Below, in pieces: positions 25,245 through 37,330 of a DNA stretch of 64,000 bases; position 1 is the first letter of the stretch; every line of letters begins with the position of its first letter. The notes under the pieces were generated by a model. It was not told where the DNA came from, ran no database searches, and saw nothing but the letters and a program-made list of their open reading frames with translations. A program made the position numbers and the translations under genes. Source of the DNA: Bettongia penicillata ogilbyi (lineage: Eukaryota > Chordata > Mammalia > Diprotodontia > Potoroidae); NCBI GenBank assembly GCA_023548195.1, contig JAJHZJ010000601.1, positions 496,001 to 560,000 of the forward strand. Direction: 5' to 3'.

Positions 25245-25460
25245 TAAGTCTAATGTCTTCCCTCTGTTAATTGTTTTCTCTTTATCTTGTATACAATTGG
25301 TTCAGATGTATTTGTGTGCTTATTGTCTCATCTAACTGATTTTCGGCTCCTTGAAAGATAGGATCCTGTTTTGCTCCTTTTGGTATCCCCAATCAACTAC
25401 AAGTGCTTAGTATGTGGCACATAGGAGGTGCTTAATAAATGTTTGTTGACTATTTATTAT
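25245..25460 (+). repeat. L2-type 3' tail relic
   Basis: It contains CTTCCCTCTGTTAATTGTTT, CTCCTTGAAAGATAGGATCC and GGCACATAGGAGGTGCTTAA followed by TAAATGTTTGTTGAC. The first block recurs at 61905-61940 in the duplicated copy, so this repeat was present before the OR5M duplication. Confidence 0.65.
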
Positions 25461-25884
25461 TATCTAAAGCCTTTCCTGAGCCCTCCCTCCATATGCTAGT
25501 ATTCCCCTTTTCCTTGAAGTTATTTTATACTTGCTGATCTGTGGATATAATAAAATATATTAACAACACCCCTCCACCCGGCTGAAAGAGAATATTAAAA
25601 TGTGAACTCTATATTTTCAGGTACTGTTTTCTTTGTACCTGTGTATCTCTAGTGGCTGGCTCAGTGGTTGGTGCATATTAGGTTTTTAAATGAACACAGA
25701 CTTATAGATGTAGAGCTAGAAAGGGCCTTGGACACTTTTGTTTTTATAAATGAACAACCTTCACAGTGATTCTGCAATTTTGAAATTAAGAAAGATGAAG
25801 GGACTTCCTTAAGAAAGTTTTGCTTGGGTTTACACATAACTTGATGCTAAATTTCCAGAAGCTTCTCTATCCTTTGCTAAATAT

Positions 25885-26035
25885 GCACACACACACATAT
25901 GTGTGTGGCATTTGTGTATGTATGCACACATATATGTGTATGTGTTTATGTACATGCATATTTACATGTATGTATTTGTGTATGCATGTTTGTCTATGTA
26001 TGTATACATACATGTATACACACATATATATTATT
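25885..26035. repeat. CA/TG/TATG compound microsatellite
   Basis: Mixed CA, TGTG and TATG units, with several Met/Cys/Tyr/His-rich frames that are not genes. A related microsatellite is at the equivalent place in the duplicate (about 61960-62035). Confidence 0.85.
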
Positions 26036-26399
26036 ATATGTTAATATATGCTATTTTGTTTTATATGATGAACAGTTTATTTTCATAGATATGACAGAAA
26101 GCAAGGGAGATAAGGAGAGGGAAAGCTAGAACCTGAGAAAAATAGAAAACTGAGAATGCAATCCCTATACTTCAAAACTTTCAGAACTTTCTTCTAAAAG
26201 CTTAGACATCAAAATATGAGTCCAAAACAATCATTTTACAGATGAATAAATTAATGTCCAGAAAGTTAAATTGCTTTGCCAGGTTCAAATAGGAAACAAA
26301 TGAGAGATCCTTGAGACTCTGTATTAGATATCAAATTAAGCTTGAGAGATATCAAAAGTCAAATGCAAAAGACTGAAGTCAATTCAATTGAATAACCAT

Positions 26400-26765
26400 T
26401 TACTGAAAGCAGAATGATTCAATGGAATGGACACTCACTTTGGAGTCACTGGGAGTCTAAGTTCACATTGTATCTCTTCACTTACTGTCTGTAATATTTT
26501 CCATTTGAAGGCAGTTCTGATTATGTTTTGGGGCAGTGTGGTGTAGTCCATAGAGTCATGGTCTCAGAACTATGAAGATATGGTATCAGTGTCTTACTCT
26601 TTCTCTCTCTGTTGCGACTTTGAGAAAGAACAACTCTCAGTGATTCAGGCAACTGAAACCACGTACCTTGTAGGTCTACAAGTTATAGACAAAGTGCTGA
26701 TTGGGATTGTTAGAGGAGTCCCTCTATTAGTAAAGTTACAGGTCCAATCCCAATCCATTTGTTAG
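26400..26765 (+). repeat. Two tandem marsupial SINE pieces (copy 3)
   Basis: 26400-26495 is a SINE left half (AATGGAATGGACACTCACTT...AAGTTCACATTGTATCTCTTC). 26530-26760 is a nearly complete SINE (GGCAGTGTGGTGTAGTCCAT, then a tRNA-like part, CTGATTGGGATTGTTAGAGG and ACAGGTCCAATCCCAATCC). Both left parts recur in the same order at 62380-62475 and 62508-62612, where the second is cut off by L1 sequence. Confidence 0.75.
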
Positions 26766-29639
26766 GGTTTTTTTTTCTTTTTACATAAATGCAAAATTTA
26801 TCCCTGCAACTTATGCATGCTGTTTACAGAGCTTCCCTCTGGGGTTGGGGAGGAGCAGAATGTTTCCTGTTAGAATGTGGCTTCTGGAATTCGGGGGTCA
26901 CTTGGGTACCAGTTGCATTGATAGCAGGGTGGGATTAAACACTTCTTGATTTTTTGCATGAATCAGATAATAAATAATATATTCAAAGTGTTTAGAGCAA
27001 TAAAAAAATTAGACATCACCTAGTGTATAATTTTTACTTATTTAAATAGATTATAAAAATGAGGTGTAGGGGAGTTAAATGTCTTGTCTATGATCCCCCA
27101 TCTAGCAAAGAGCAGGGCTATGCTTCCTGTTTCCAAATATAGTGTTCTTGCCACCACACTACAGTACCTGTACCTCATAATACTAATACTGGATTGTATT
27201 AGGTTTTCTAGTGACTAGCCCTGACTGATCAGAAATTCTTAGTCAATTTGAAATAGTTTGTCCCATAACTAGCTGTTGCATGCTCAGTCTAGACTCTTGC
27301 TGGTAGTAGACTATTTATCATAGTGGAAGTCAGTCCTAGAACAACCTCAGTGCCATTTTTGGCAAAATAAATTAAGCACATGTATCCCTGACCATGATTT
27401 ATTAGCACCATTGGTATATTTGAAATTTGTTACAGTAAGTTCTGAATGTGTAGTCTAGAGCTCAAGGTTGGCATTTTGGTTGCAATATTTTGTAGCTGTG
27501 CAACTTAAAACAAATCTTTTCACTGCTCTGTATCTCGATTTCATCATTAGTAAAACGAATCTACTATAATTGTATTACCTGTTTCTAGATGGCAGTGACT
27601 AAAATCCTATATAAATACTGGAGTGGGTGAGGGGGGAAAGTATTAAGTATTTATTAAGTGCATACTGTGATCAAAACATTGTTTTAAGCATTTCACAAAT
27701 ATTTCATCCTCACAACTGTGTGAGATGGGTGGTACTTTTATGCCCATTTTGCATAAAAAGAAAGTGAGACTGACAGAGGTATAGTGAAATGCCGAGGATC
27801 ATAAAGCTAATAATTACCTGAGACTGGATTTGAACCAAAGTCTTCTTAACTTCAGGCCACAAACTTCATCCACTGAGTCACTTTGCTTCTCCAATATTAG
27901 TTGTAATCATGCAGAGGCATAATATAATGAATTATTTTAAAATGTACAAGTGATTATATAGAACGATCTCCTTTTTGGTTAAATGGAATATTTTCCCCTT
28001 TCACCCTTCATTCATTTGTCCATTCAACACAAGTTCATTGAGTACCTATTGTGAGTAAGCTATTGTGGAATTTTCAAAGATAGGTAGTATATCCAGTCCC
28101 TTTCCTGGGCACATCATTAATCATCATAAACTTTTCTGCCACAAGATTATAGCACCTAGAGTTAAAAGGGACATCCGAAATCATTTGGTCCAATTGCCTA
28201 ATTATACATTTCATGAAACCGATATAGGAAGGTGTAAAGTCTCTTCCTTAAAATCACATGGTTAGTGAATGGCAGAGCAAGATTTTGAATGTATTCTAAT
28301 AATTCTGAAGAATTCTAAATTTAGTGTTCTTTCCTTGAGTTAAAATATTACAGTGATTTTCGGTCACTTTTTTAAAGAGATATATTTTGCTCACATAAGT
28401 TAGGTCCCGTAGATGAATTTACTACATGACTCTTTAAACTGGGACTCCATTGACCCTCTATAGATGATCCAAATGAGGTGGGGAGAAGAATGCCCTCTAT
28501 TTTCTTCTCAGTTCCTCAATTCACGAGGACACAAGGGATTGAGAGAACAGGAGACTTAGATGTCATTGAGTCCAACCTCCTCATTTTACAGATGGAAAAC
28601 TTGAGGCATTGAGGTAAATTGATTTTTTTTCAGGTTCGTGGAACTAAATGGTTGAGACTGGATTTGACTTCAGGTTTTCCTAATTCCAGGCCTAGTAGTC
28701 TATCCGTTGATGCTCCTCAGAAAGTTGGAAAGATAGCAAGAAGACCGTCAGTGGACTATCGTATGTGATCTCCAATGATAAAGAGTCACTGGGAGAAAAG
28801 AAAAAAATCCATCATTTCAGCTTTAAACTTCATAACACACATTTTGAATTCCAACTGCAACGTTGTGTTTAAATGTATCTTATGTAGATCTTTTCATTTG
28901 GACTTATGATCACATCATGTTTTAAAATTATTTGTGTGGAAACCCCTGCCATCAGTGTTGACCAACAGTTTCTATGTAACATGGTTTTAGAGTTTCATGG
29001 TGGCATTGAGTAAGTAAATGATTTGCCTGGCATCAAACAACTGATATGTGGTAGAATAATATTTGAACCTGCTGATTCCTAACTTGTAGGCCAGATTTTC
29101 ACATATTATATACCATGCTCTCTCTCATAGGCACTTACTGATATAAAAATTGTCATTTTAAAGCATATTTCAATGTGCCAGTCTCTGGCGTATCAACGTT
29201 ATTATCTTACAAGGAATTTTATAATTGTCAAGTGCAGTTTTTCACAATTTATATTAAATTTGACAATTTTATACTTGTCAAGTTAAAAAATATGTTTTAA
29301 AATATTGTAAACATCGTGGTCCAAGTGCATATACAACTGAAATCTGATATGTTGATTTGAGTCCAGGTCTATGTCTGTTGAATATTAAGAATATTTCTTA
29401 TATATCTAAGATATTGAATGCATTATGTTGTTTTAAGGCAGATAAGATGTGTCCTTAACTTCTTCTCAGGAGATTCATAATGCAAACTGAAAAAACACAC
29501 CTTTACAGCCAAACTAATTTTCTATAATCAGGAAAAAGGTGTACACTAAAACCATAGACACATGGAGTTGGTAAGGACTTTAGAGGTCATAGTCATGACT
29601 AAATAAATACTTAATCTAAAGGAAACCTAGGACATGATT
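26766..29639. other. Intergenic DNA with several MIR-class relics
   Basis: SINE relics, all plus strand, are at about 27050-27190, 27620-27895 (GTATTTATTAAGTGCATACTG...CTCACAACTGTGTGAGATGG...GGATTTGAACCAAAG), 28140-28280 and 28530-28730 (CAACCTCCTCATTTTACAGATG). No open frame resembles a protein. The density of old, un-nested relics shows this part has received few recent insertions. Confidence 0.6.
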
Positions 29640-29651
29640 CTTTAATGTGTG

Positions 29652-29765
29652 TTTGAAAATAAGGATACTGGGAGGGAAAGCCCCATCCTTCCTTAGGCTC
29701 TATATTTGCTTGAAAATAAGTATACCGTGACAAAGAGCCCCATCCACTCTGAGGCAACTCTATCT
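29652..29765. repeat. Tandem duplication of a 57-bp unit
   Basis: Unit 1 (29652-29708) and unit 2 (29709-29765) share TTGAAAATAAG, an ATAC core, AGCCCCATCC and an AGGC-to-CTCTAT end, with roughly 70% identity by eye. Confidence 0.7.
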
Positions 29766-30615
29766 ACTTTTTGAAAACTCTAATTGTTGGGATTCTTTTC
29801 TTGGCATTGGACCCCAAATGCACTTTTCTGTAGTTTATCCATTGTTCTTTGTTCAATCTAGGAACTCAAAAAACAGCTACGATCTATCTGCCAAATGGCA
29901 GACATTCAAACACTTAAACAAAAAATGAAATATCCCTTGCAAGTTTTCTGTTGTCCACGTATTTACCCAATTCATTCAACTGATGACCCATAATGTCATC
30001 TTGAAGTGTGTTACTATCATTGGTGTTGTTCTCTGGTCTCTCTCTGCTTTTCAGTGTGCTTCCCAAAAAGAAACACTCATACTCCCCTCAGAACAATAAT
30101 CCATATGGTTTGAATGGGGCAGAGTATAGTAGGGTCATCCCCTCCACGATCCTGAACGCTAAGCCCATAGACTGATTCGTACTGGTTGAACTTCTGGTTG
30201 GTTTCCTTGATCTCCTGGAGACACATCCTCCCTAAGGCCTTGCCCTCTTGAATTCACAGCTCCTTCCACTGGACCATCCATTTGCGGAAGAATTGTAGCA
30301 GTAAGCACCCTAGCATACACAGTAGGGCCTGCTGCCCAGATTCTTAAATCTTTCTAACAGGAAAGCAGCTTCTAAGGGGTCGACAATCACTTTAATCCAA
30401 CATTTATACCAATAGAAAAAATACAAGCAGGACCCACAGACATGCCTTCATACTGTATTACTATCAGCAATACATACCTCATTACAAAAGAGAGAAGCAC
30501 CAACAATCTGGATTTTCAAAGGGGGGATGCTTCTTAAAAGGACTGCTGAGAGTCTCATCTAGCACAAGAATCTTCTTCCAAAAACGAAGTCCCAAAACAA
30601 AACCTCAACTCAGAG

Positions 30616-30692
30616 TATATATGTATGTATGTATGTATGCATATATATGTGTGTGTGTGTGTGCGTGTGTGCATGTGTGTATATACATACAC
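30616..30692. repeat. TATG/TG microsatellite
   Basis: Tandem TATG units pass into TG repeats (GTGTGTGTGTGTGCGTGTGTGCATG) and end in TATATACATACACAC. It is simple sequence. Confidence 0.9.
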
Positions 30693-30999
30693 ACTCTTTT
30701 CAGAGTTGGAGGGCACGACTCCTAGTGACACAGTGCCTCATTAGCAATCAGAAAAAAGCAAAAAAAAAATGGGCCTTCGTATGAAACATGTCTCCCCTAA
30801 TCAAATCTCCCTCAGTAGCCCCACTTGAGGTGAATCAATGGGTAGGGAAGATTTTTAATTCCCATTACAAGAATGCAAGGTAAGGCCCCCCCTTACTGCC
30901 ATCTCAGTTCACTCTACTTCTCTTTCACCTAAACTGCCACCTTGTGTTTTGGTGGAGGTCATCTGCCCTAATCACGTCCTGCTTTGTTCTTTTCTAGAT

Positions 31000-31140
31000 C
31001 CATATTATGTGATGTCTTTGTGCATCAGAATACAAAATCATTAAGAGTGGGGACTCTACTTTTTTCTTAGATTTTTGTATTCTAGCACTTAGTACAGTGA
31101 CTGGCATATTTAAAGCATTTAATAAAGGTAAACATTTATA
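31000..31140 (+). repeat. L2-type 3' tail relic
   Basis: It shows GAGTGGGGACTCTACTTTTT...CTAGCACTTAGTACAGTGAC...TTTAATAAAGGTAAAC, the usual wording of the L2/MIR shared 3' end. Confidence 0.6.
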
Positions 31141-31429
31141 AGAGACCATCTTTGTTTTTCTTCCTGTACATCTCCATTTTTGTCTCTGTATTTCTGTCTC
31201 TGTCTCACTATAACTGCCTGTTTCTTCTTAAAGTAAGCTAAGATCATTTTAACTATTTGGACTACTACATTACACTATTGATGTTTGCTAAATCTGCAAT
31301 CCATGATAAACAGATAATGTTAAGGAAAATGTATGAGGTTAATTTCCTACTGTTTTAGTATACTTCAAATTAAGCACCACTAATCATAAGACATGTCCCC
31401 TCCTTGTACTTATGATTATGACTTTTTTA

Positions 31430-31760
31430 TGTTACTACAGTTTTAGTGAGGCAGCGTCTTCCAGTGTCAAAAGACTTTTTCTTAGGAAATTCTTCCTTAT
31501 ACTGAGTTGATATCTGTCATCTTATAATTTCTATTTTGTTCAAAACTGGCTCCATACCAAAAATATTGGCTTCCTCTTTCACATGAAGTCCTTCCAAATA
31601 TTTGAAGAGAAGTATTGTATCATAGCCTCTATTTTCTTTAATTCCCTTTCTCTTTAATGGTTCTTCTCTTCCTCACCCCCAGACCATATTTGTTTTCCTT
31701 CAGATTCTCTTCTGAATCACAAAATTGGAGATTTACAGAGATGGAGATAAGATTTCAGAG
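31430..31760 (+). repeat. Probable CR1/L3-type LINE relic
   Basis: GAAGTCCTTCCAAATATTTG followed by AAGAGAAGTATTGTATCATA and a CTTCTCTTCC stretch recalls the conserved 3' region of mammalian L3/CR1 elements. It is highly diverged and uncertain. Confidence 0.35.
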
Positions 31761-33721
31761 CTGACTAATCTAAGGAGTGCTTGCAAAAGAACACTCTTTA
31801 AAATATATCCGAAAGTAATCATTCAGACATATTCTGAAGGCCTCCAATAATATTTAAATCACCTCTCAAAGAAGCAGTTTTAAATATCTTGAAGATTTTC
31901 ATTATATTAAAAAGTATATGACTTCTTAAAATTTAGGGATCATAGAAACATGAGATTTTATATTCATTGGCCATAGCCCTTCATTTCGTAGATGTGAACC
32001 TAAAGGTGAATTCACTTGCTAAAACTTACATGCAGAGTAAATGGCAGCAATGGCTTTATGGGTATCATACTGATCCCCTAAAAGGAAAAGGCTCCATTTT
32101 GAAATTAACTCTGTCCCTGAACTTTCTCACCCATTTCTACCTAGCCACTCAATGATCCTTTTACCTGCCCTTCCACTGTGACTCTCTGACCACTTAACTC
32201 CTTTCCTTATCTGCACCTGGACCAGTCTAGGCTATTTACCTCTCCTTACACCCATACAGATCTTCTCACAGTTTTTTTTTGGTATGTAAGTACCAATCTT
32301 ACCCCCAGGAAATTGAGCAGATCGTTAAGAACCTTGCCCACTCTTGTTAGAATCACAATAAACCCTCACCATTCATACTGGCATCACAATAAGCCCTTAC
32401 TACTCTGACTGAAAGAAGGCTTGAGTGGTCAAATTCTTTCAAGGCAGGCCTCCCTGAATCCTTGGTTTTTGGGTTTCCCAGCACCACAAACTTCAACAGC
32501 AGAACTAAGGTTTTCTTGTTTTACATAAAGTGTATTTTCATGGCAATATGTCCTCTTCATTCATCATTTCATCGCTGCCCTTGGGACACAAGCAAAGAAA
32601 GAACACTTTCTTTTGTAATATATAATAAAAGTTATTAGACCATCACTTCCACATTCTGCTCACTTGTTATGTCTTCTTTTCTTCCCTGTAAAAATCACCA
32701 GATCTATCATCAAATAGTTGCATGGGGTGAAAAAATAATTAAAAAGGGAAGAGAGAAAAGAGAGTTGGAAGTAGAGATAATAGTCAAAAAAAGATAAAAT
32801 TATTAAATTAAAAAAAAATTTTGGTCGAAAAGAGCACAGAACTTAAAGGCATGAAAGATTGGGGTTCAATCTTGGCTCTAGAACTAGGTATATACTTATC
32901 TGAAAAATGTGAGCAAGAACAAGAAAAAATGATGATAACAATAGCTAGCAGTTGCATGCCCCCTTAAGATTCGTAAATCACTTTTCATATATATTATCTC
33001 ATTTGATCCTTATGACAACCATCTCTAAATCTGTTTTCAAGGAAATTACCTGTTACATTTCAGTAAGATGTAAAGTTGTAAATTGTACTTTATGATTATC
33101 AATATAATGACACTGATCTCTAGGCTTGAAATGTGGGATAACTCTTAGAAAATTTACCTTTGGGTTTTTGTTCATAATTCTGAGGTTAGGGAAAATGAAT
33201 TGTTAGGTTAAATAAGAATCCAAGCTTTACAAAACATAATTCTATTACTAATTTCTAAATGGTGAGAGAATCAAGCTACATGTCATTTCCCTTAATTTGT
33301 CCCACATACATATTAATTCACATTGATTACCCCTTCATCTTTTATTTTCATTCACACATACCCCTAATTACAATTGGAAAACAACCAATGGGTGTTTTTT
33401 TTTTCTCTTTGAATAAATACAAAAATGTTCAGAGCTTTGACTTCTTCTGGTAGATTTCTAAAACCTCACTGAATTTTGAAACTTACCTGTGATCAATCAG
33501 TAATTGTTCTTGGCAACATCACCAATACCTTAAATGAATGGATGTTGAATGATGAGGTTTATAACTCTAAATTATCTCCATTCCAGGATCAGTTCACAGG
33601 GGACTTCCTTTGGGAAATCTGAAGAAGCAATTAAATTGTTGTTTCATGAAATATCTCATGAGGAAGCTCCCTCTCAGGTGGAAATATTTATTATTTTAAT
33701 TAGGCTTTAAAAAAAATGAGG
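31761..33721. other. Intergenic DNA, AT-rich
   Basis: No gene is seen. MIR-like fragments are possible at about 32840-32920 (GGGGTTCAATCTTGGCTCTAG) and 32940-33060 (AGATTCGTAAATCACTTTTC...ATTATCTCATTTGATCC). The 62-codon frame at 31967-32155 has no recognisable motif and no conserved context. Confidence 0.5.
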
Positions 33722-34188
33722 AGAGGGAGCCAAGATGGCAGAGGAGAAGAACAGACCTGTGGAAGATCCATACTCCCCCACAGCCCATAAAATACCTGTA
33801 AAAATAACTCTAAACGAATTCTAGAGCAGCAGAAGCCAAAAAACAGAGTAAAAGATATTTCCAGCCCAAGGGAGCCTGGAAGGTCAACAGGAAAGATTTA
33901 TCACACCAGGTGAAGTAGAGCACAGACTGGCCTTGGCTATGGCAGGGGTAGAACTGGAGCAGGACTCTGGTCATGCAGAATCCCAGACAGCAGCTGCAGT
34001 TCCTAGATCCCTCAACTCACAAACTTAAAGGGCAATTGCAAAGTTCAGTGGGAAGGTGCTTTCATCAAAGTGAGAAAGGAACAGGATCTGACCCTGGTGG
34101 CCTCATGGCAGCAGTAGTTGCTGCAGTACAGCTTCCATTTTAGGACCCCTCACCCTAAAGCCCCTGGGGGAATCATGTGGCTAAATAT
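33722..34188 (+). mobile_element. L1/HAL1 5' UTR fragment H
   Basis: It starts AGAGGGAGCCAAGATGGCAG, with the YY1-type word at 33731-33739, and continues through the usual 5' UTR order (CCCACAGCCCATAAAATACC; GTGGGAAGGTGCTTTCATC). It stops abruptly at about 34188, where antisense L1 ORF2 sequence begins. No ORF1 follows. Confidence 0.75.
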
Positions 34189-34189
34189 T

Positions 34190-34931
34190 GTTTCCATTTA
34201 TTTTTCTGAAAACTCACTGTTCATGTCTTTTGACTGTTTCTAAATTGAGGAGTGCTTCGTAGTCTTACAACTTTGAGTTTATGAAAAACTTTTTTAATTT
34301 GATATAATCTAAAGTGTCATTATTATCTCCTGTATTAACCTTTTTGTCTTGTTTGGTCATAAATTCTTCCCATATACATAAATTTGACATGACAAATATT
34401 TCATCCTTTGCTAATTTCCTTATTGTATCACCCTTAATGTCTATATCAGGTAACCATTTTGACCTTATTCTGTTGCACAGTGTTAGATGTTTCTATAACT
34501 AATTTATGCAAAACTTCTTTCCAATTTCTCCAACAATTTTAGTCAAATGACTGTTTTCCTGTCCTAAAATTTGGATATTTATATTTGTCAAACAGTAGAA
34601 TAGTATGGTGATTTGGTAATATTTATTATGTACCTAATCTATTTAAATTATTCACCACTCTATTTTGTAGCTAGTACCAAACTATTGACAATAATTTTGA
34701 ATTATAATTTTATTTGTTATAATAATAATAATAGATATTATTACAAATATAGAGCTAACAAATTACAAATTATATTATCTTTTAAACACTATAAAATGTG
34801 GAACAATTAAAATTTTATATTAGTAGCAGATACTTTTCATAATTACCCTTTATTAATACAGTTTGAGGTCTGAACTGTCACTTTACTACACCTTTCTTAA
34901 TTGATTTCCTCGATACTGATGAATTTTTGTT
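34190..34931 (-). mobile_element. Old L1 F, ORF2 3' region, left part (host of the nest)
   Basis: Antisense text of L1 ORF2, for example CCATTTTGACCTTATTCTG, AACTTCTTTCCAATTTCTCC, CAGTTTGAGGTCTGAAC and TTGATTTCCTCGATACTGATG. An AT-rich stretch (about 34680-34845) interrupts the match. The sentence resumes at 52486 (CTTCCAGATTAATTTTT), so element A inserted here. F is the oldest layer of the stack. Confidence 0.75.
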
Positions 34932-36339
34932 TTTTCTAAATATATAATTTATTTTTCAGTTCTTAGCGTTCACTTCCACAAGACTTTGAATTCAAAACCC
35001 AGTCTTCCTTCTATCACACCCAACCCTTTCCTTATCTTCATCTTCTCTTTTTTCTTATAGGGAAGGATAGATTTCTAAATCTCATTACCTGTATTTCTTA
35101 TTTTCCATTTATATACAGTAACAATTCTCAACGTTCGTTTCTACTACTTTGAATTCCAACTTCTTTCCCTTTCTCGCTCCTGACCTATTACCACTGAAAA
35201 GGCAACCAATTCAGTACAGGCTATATATGTGTCGTTTTGCAAAAGACTTCCATAATAATCATGTTGTGTAAGACTAACTTTATTGCCCTCCCTTCTACCC
35301 TGTCCCACTTTTGCTTTTCTATTCTCTAATTTGACCTTGTCCCTTCCCAAAAAGGTTTGCTTCTTGTTATTCTCTTTTTCCATTTGCACTCCCTTCTATA
35401 ATACCCCTCACCCCACTTTCCTCCTTCTCCCCTACTTTGCTGTAGGGTAAGACAGATTTTCATACCAAATTTATTGAACATGTTATTCCCTATTTAAATA
35501 ATATGTGAAGAGAGTAAGCTTCACTTTTCCCTTCCCACCTCCTCCCTTTTCTCCTCCATTGAAAAAAGATTTTTCTTATCTTTTTTTATGAATGATAGTC
35601 TGCCCCATTCCATTTCCCCTTTCTCCTCCCAATATTTCCCTCTCTCACCCCTTAATTTTTTATGAATATCATCTCTTTTGATTCAATTCAACCTATACTC
35701 TTAGTGTATGTGTGTGAGTGTTTGTGTATGTGTGTGTGTGTGCAATTCCTCCACCTACCCAAATACTGAGAAAATCTCACGAGTTCCAAAAATTATCTTT
35801 CCATGTAGGAATTGAACCGATTCAGCCTTAGAAAGTCCTTTATGATTCTCTTTCCTGTTTTCCTTTTCATGCTTCTTTGATTATTGTGTTTGAAAGTCAA
35901 ATATTCTATTCAGTTCTGATCTTTTCCTCAACAACGCTTGAAAATCTTCAATGTCATTGAATGACCACTTTTTGCCTTGAAGTTTTATATTCAGTTTTGC
36001 TGGGTAGTTGATTCCTTTTTTAAATCCCAGTTCCTTTGACATCTAGAATATCCTATTCCAAGACCTTCAATCCCTTAATGTACAAACTGCCATATCTTGT
36101 GTTATCTTGACTGTATTTCCACAATACTAGAATTGTTTCTTTCTAGCTGCTTACAATATATTCTCCTTGATCTAGGAACTCTAAAACTTGGCCACAATAT
36201 TCCTAGGAGTGTCTCTTTCGAGATCTCCTTCAGGAGGTGATCAGTGGATTCTTTCAATATTTACTCTGTTCTCTGGTTCTAGAGTATCAGGGCAGATTTC
36301 CCTCATAATTTCATGAAAAATAATGTCAAGACTCTTTTT

Positions 36340-37330
36340 GAAAATTTATTTTTAACACGGTTTGGAACAGATACAGCAATTCTAATTTTTGGACAGGTGA
36401 TACTTCTTTTTAAAGCATTTACAATATGAACCACAAATAAATTTTTTTATTCAAACATTAACCAACTGAGACACAAATAATATTCATGTTGCTAACTTCA
36501 CAAGCTCTTGACCTAATTCTCTCCACAGTATTACCAAAAGTAAAGGACCCGAACTTATTGTTGATGGTCTAAAGTCCTATGCCTAATACCTTAATTTTAG
36601 GCAACCTCGGATGTTCCTCTACCCATAATTTATAATTGAATAGATCTGGCATTAAGGTTACAAACCTTTTGGCTATAGGAAATTGCCACCATGAGTAGGG
36701 ACATTGAAGGGATACAATATCTCCCCAACTTCATGTCAGTTCCAGGCTGGATTAGATTATGCACTTACATTCAGTCAATCTTAACGTCTGCCAGTTGTCA
36801 GTGGGGAAATTTAGTCAGGAGAATCCCACCTCAGCCCATGCTGAATAGCTGCTCTCCCACGCTTCCCTTGAGATCACCTTATGCAGTTCATGCCAGTATC
36901 TCATCAGCTTACTGGCATCATGTACTGGAGACTTAGATCGCCTTTCTTGCTACCCATACCTGGAGTTAGACTCAGAAGAACAGTCACTTAGTAGTCCCAT
37001 AGCATCTACAAATGGCAAGTTCCAATAACAAGGTTTCAAATATGATTATAGTTTCACTTTGGCCAAGGAACATCTTTTGAAGCAGATCTTAAGTGGCTTA
37101 CATGCCTTCTATCCATGTTCTAGTACCTGATTAAGTGGCAATCATAAAATGAAATTTACCATTAAAACCTTGACTTTTCCACCAATGCCAAATTTTATGC
37201 GAGGATACCTTCCTCTAGGAAATTTAGACTGAAATTCGTTTCTCCAAACTAAAGATGTCACTGATTTATTCTCAATAATTAATTCAATCTATTGTTTTAA
37301 TTCTAATTGCTTTTACCTCACTTTGTAACA
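36340..37330 (-). other. About 990 bp of non-element DNA carried at the 3' end of element B
   Basis: This sequence lies between the 3' UTR of B and B's distal TSD. It is unlike any HAL1/L1 part in the window and is less simple in composition. On the minus strand an AATAAA (complement at about 36434-36441) and a terminal AAATAAA (TTTATTT at 36345-36351) precede the TSD, as expected for read-through to a downstream polyadenylation site. Minus-strand frames over 36500-36950 are long but interrupted by several stops. I could not assign a gene. The 81-codon plus-strand frame at 36691-36936 resembles nothing known to me. Confidence 0.65.

Larger units (their letters stand above)
24379..26400 (-). 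other. Upstream region of the OR5M-type gene, shared with the duplicate at 61448-62612
   Basis: Directly upstream of the ATG, GATCTGTATTGCCTAATGAG corresponds to GAATCTGTGCTTGCCAATTAG at about 61480. Further up, GAATGCAATCCCTA (26155), GCTTAGACATCAAA (26200), TTAATGTCCAGA (26251) and following blocks recur in the same order at 62138-62240. OR genes usually have a non-coding 5' exon a few kb upstream, and this region would hold it, but no splice site or promoter can be called by eye. Confidence 0.6.
29640..30970 (-). mobile_element. Possible decayed LTR retrotransposon / endogenous retrovirus fragment
   Basis: This block has more even base composition than its surroundings. On the minus strand, at about 30100-30400, short frames suggest a hydrophobic stretch followed by a basic-aromatic tail and a charged C-terminus, as in a retroviral transmembrane envelope end, broken by stops and a frameshift. 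A microsatellite interrupts it at 30616-30692. No primer-binding site, polypurine tract or pair of LTRs could be identified, so this is a weak call. An unclassified repeat is the main alternative. Confidence 0.3.

Noticed and set aside
36691..36936. 81-codon plus-strand frame in the transduced segment
   Set aside because: No recognisable motif or conserved context, and it lies opposite to the transcription sense of the element that carried it.
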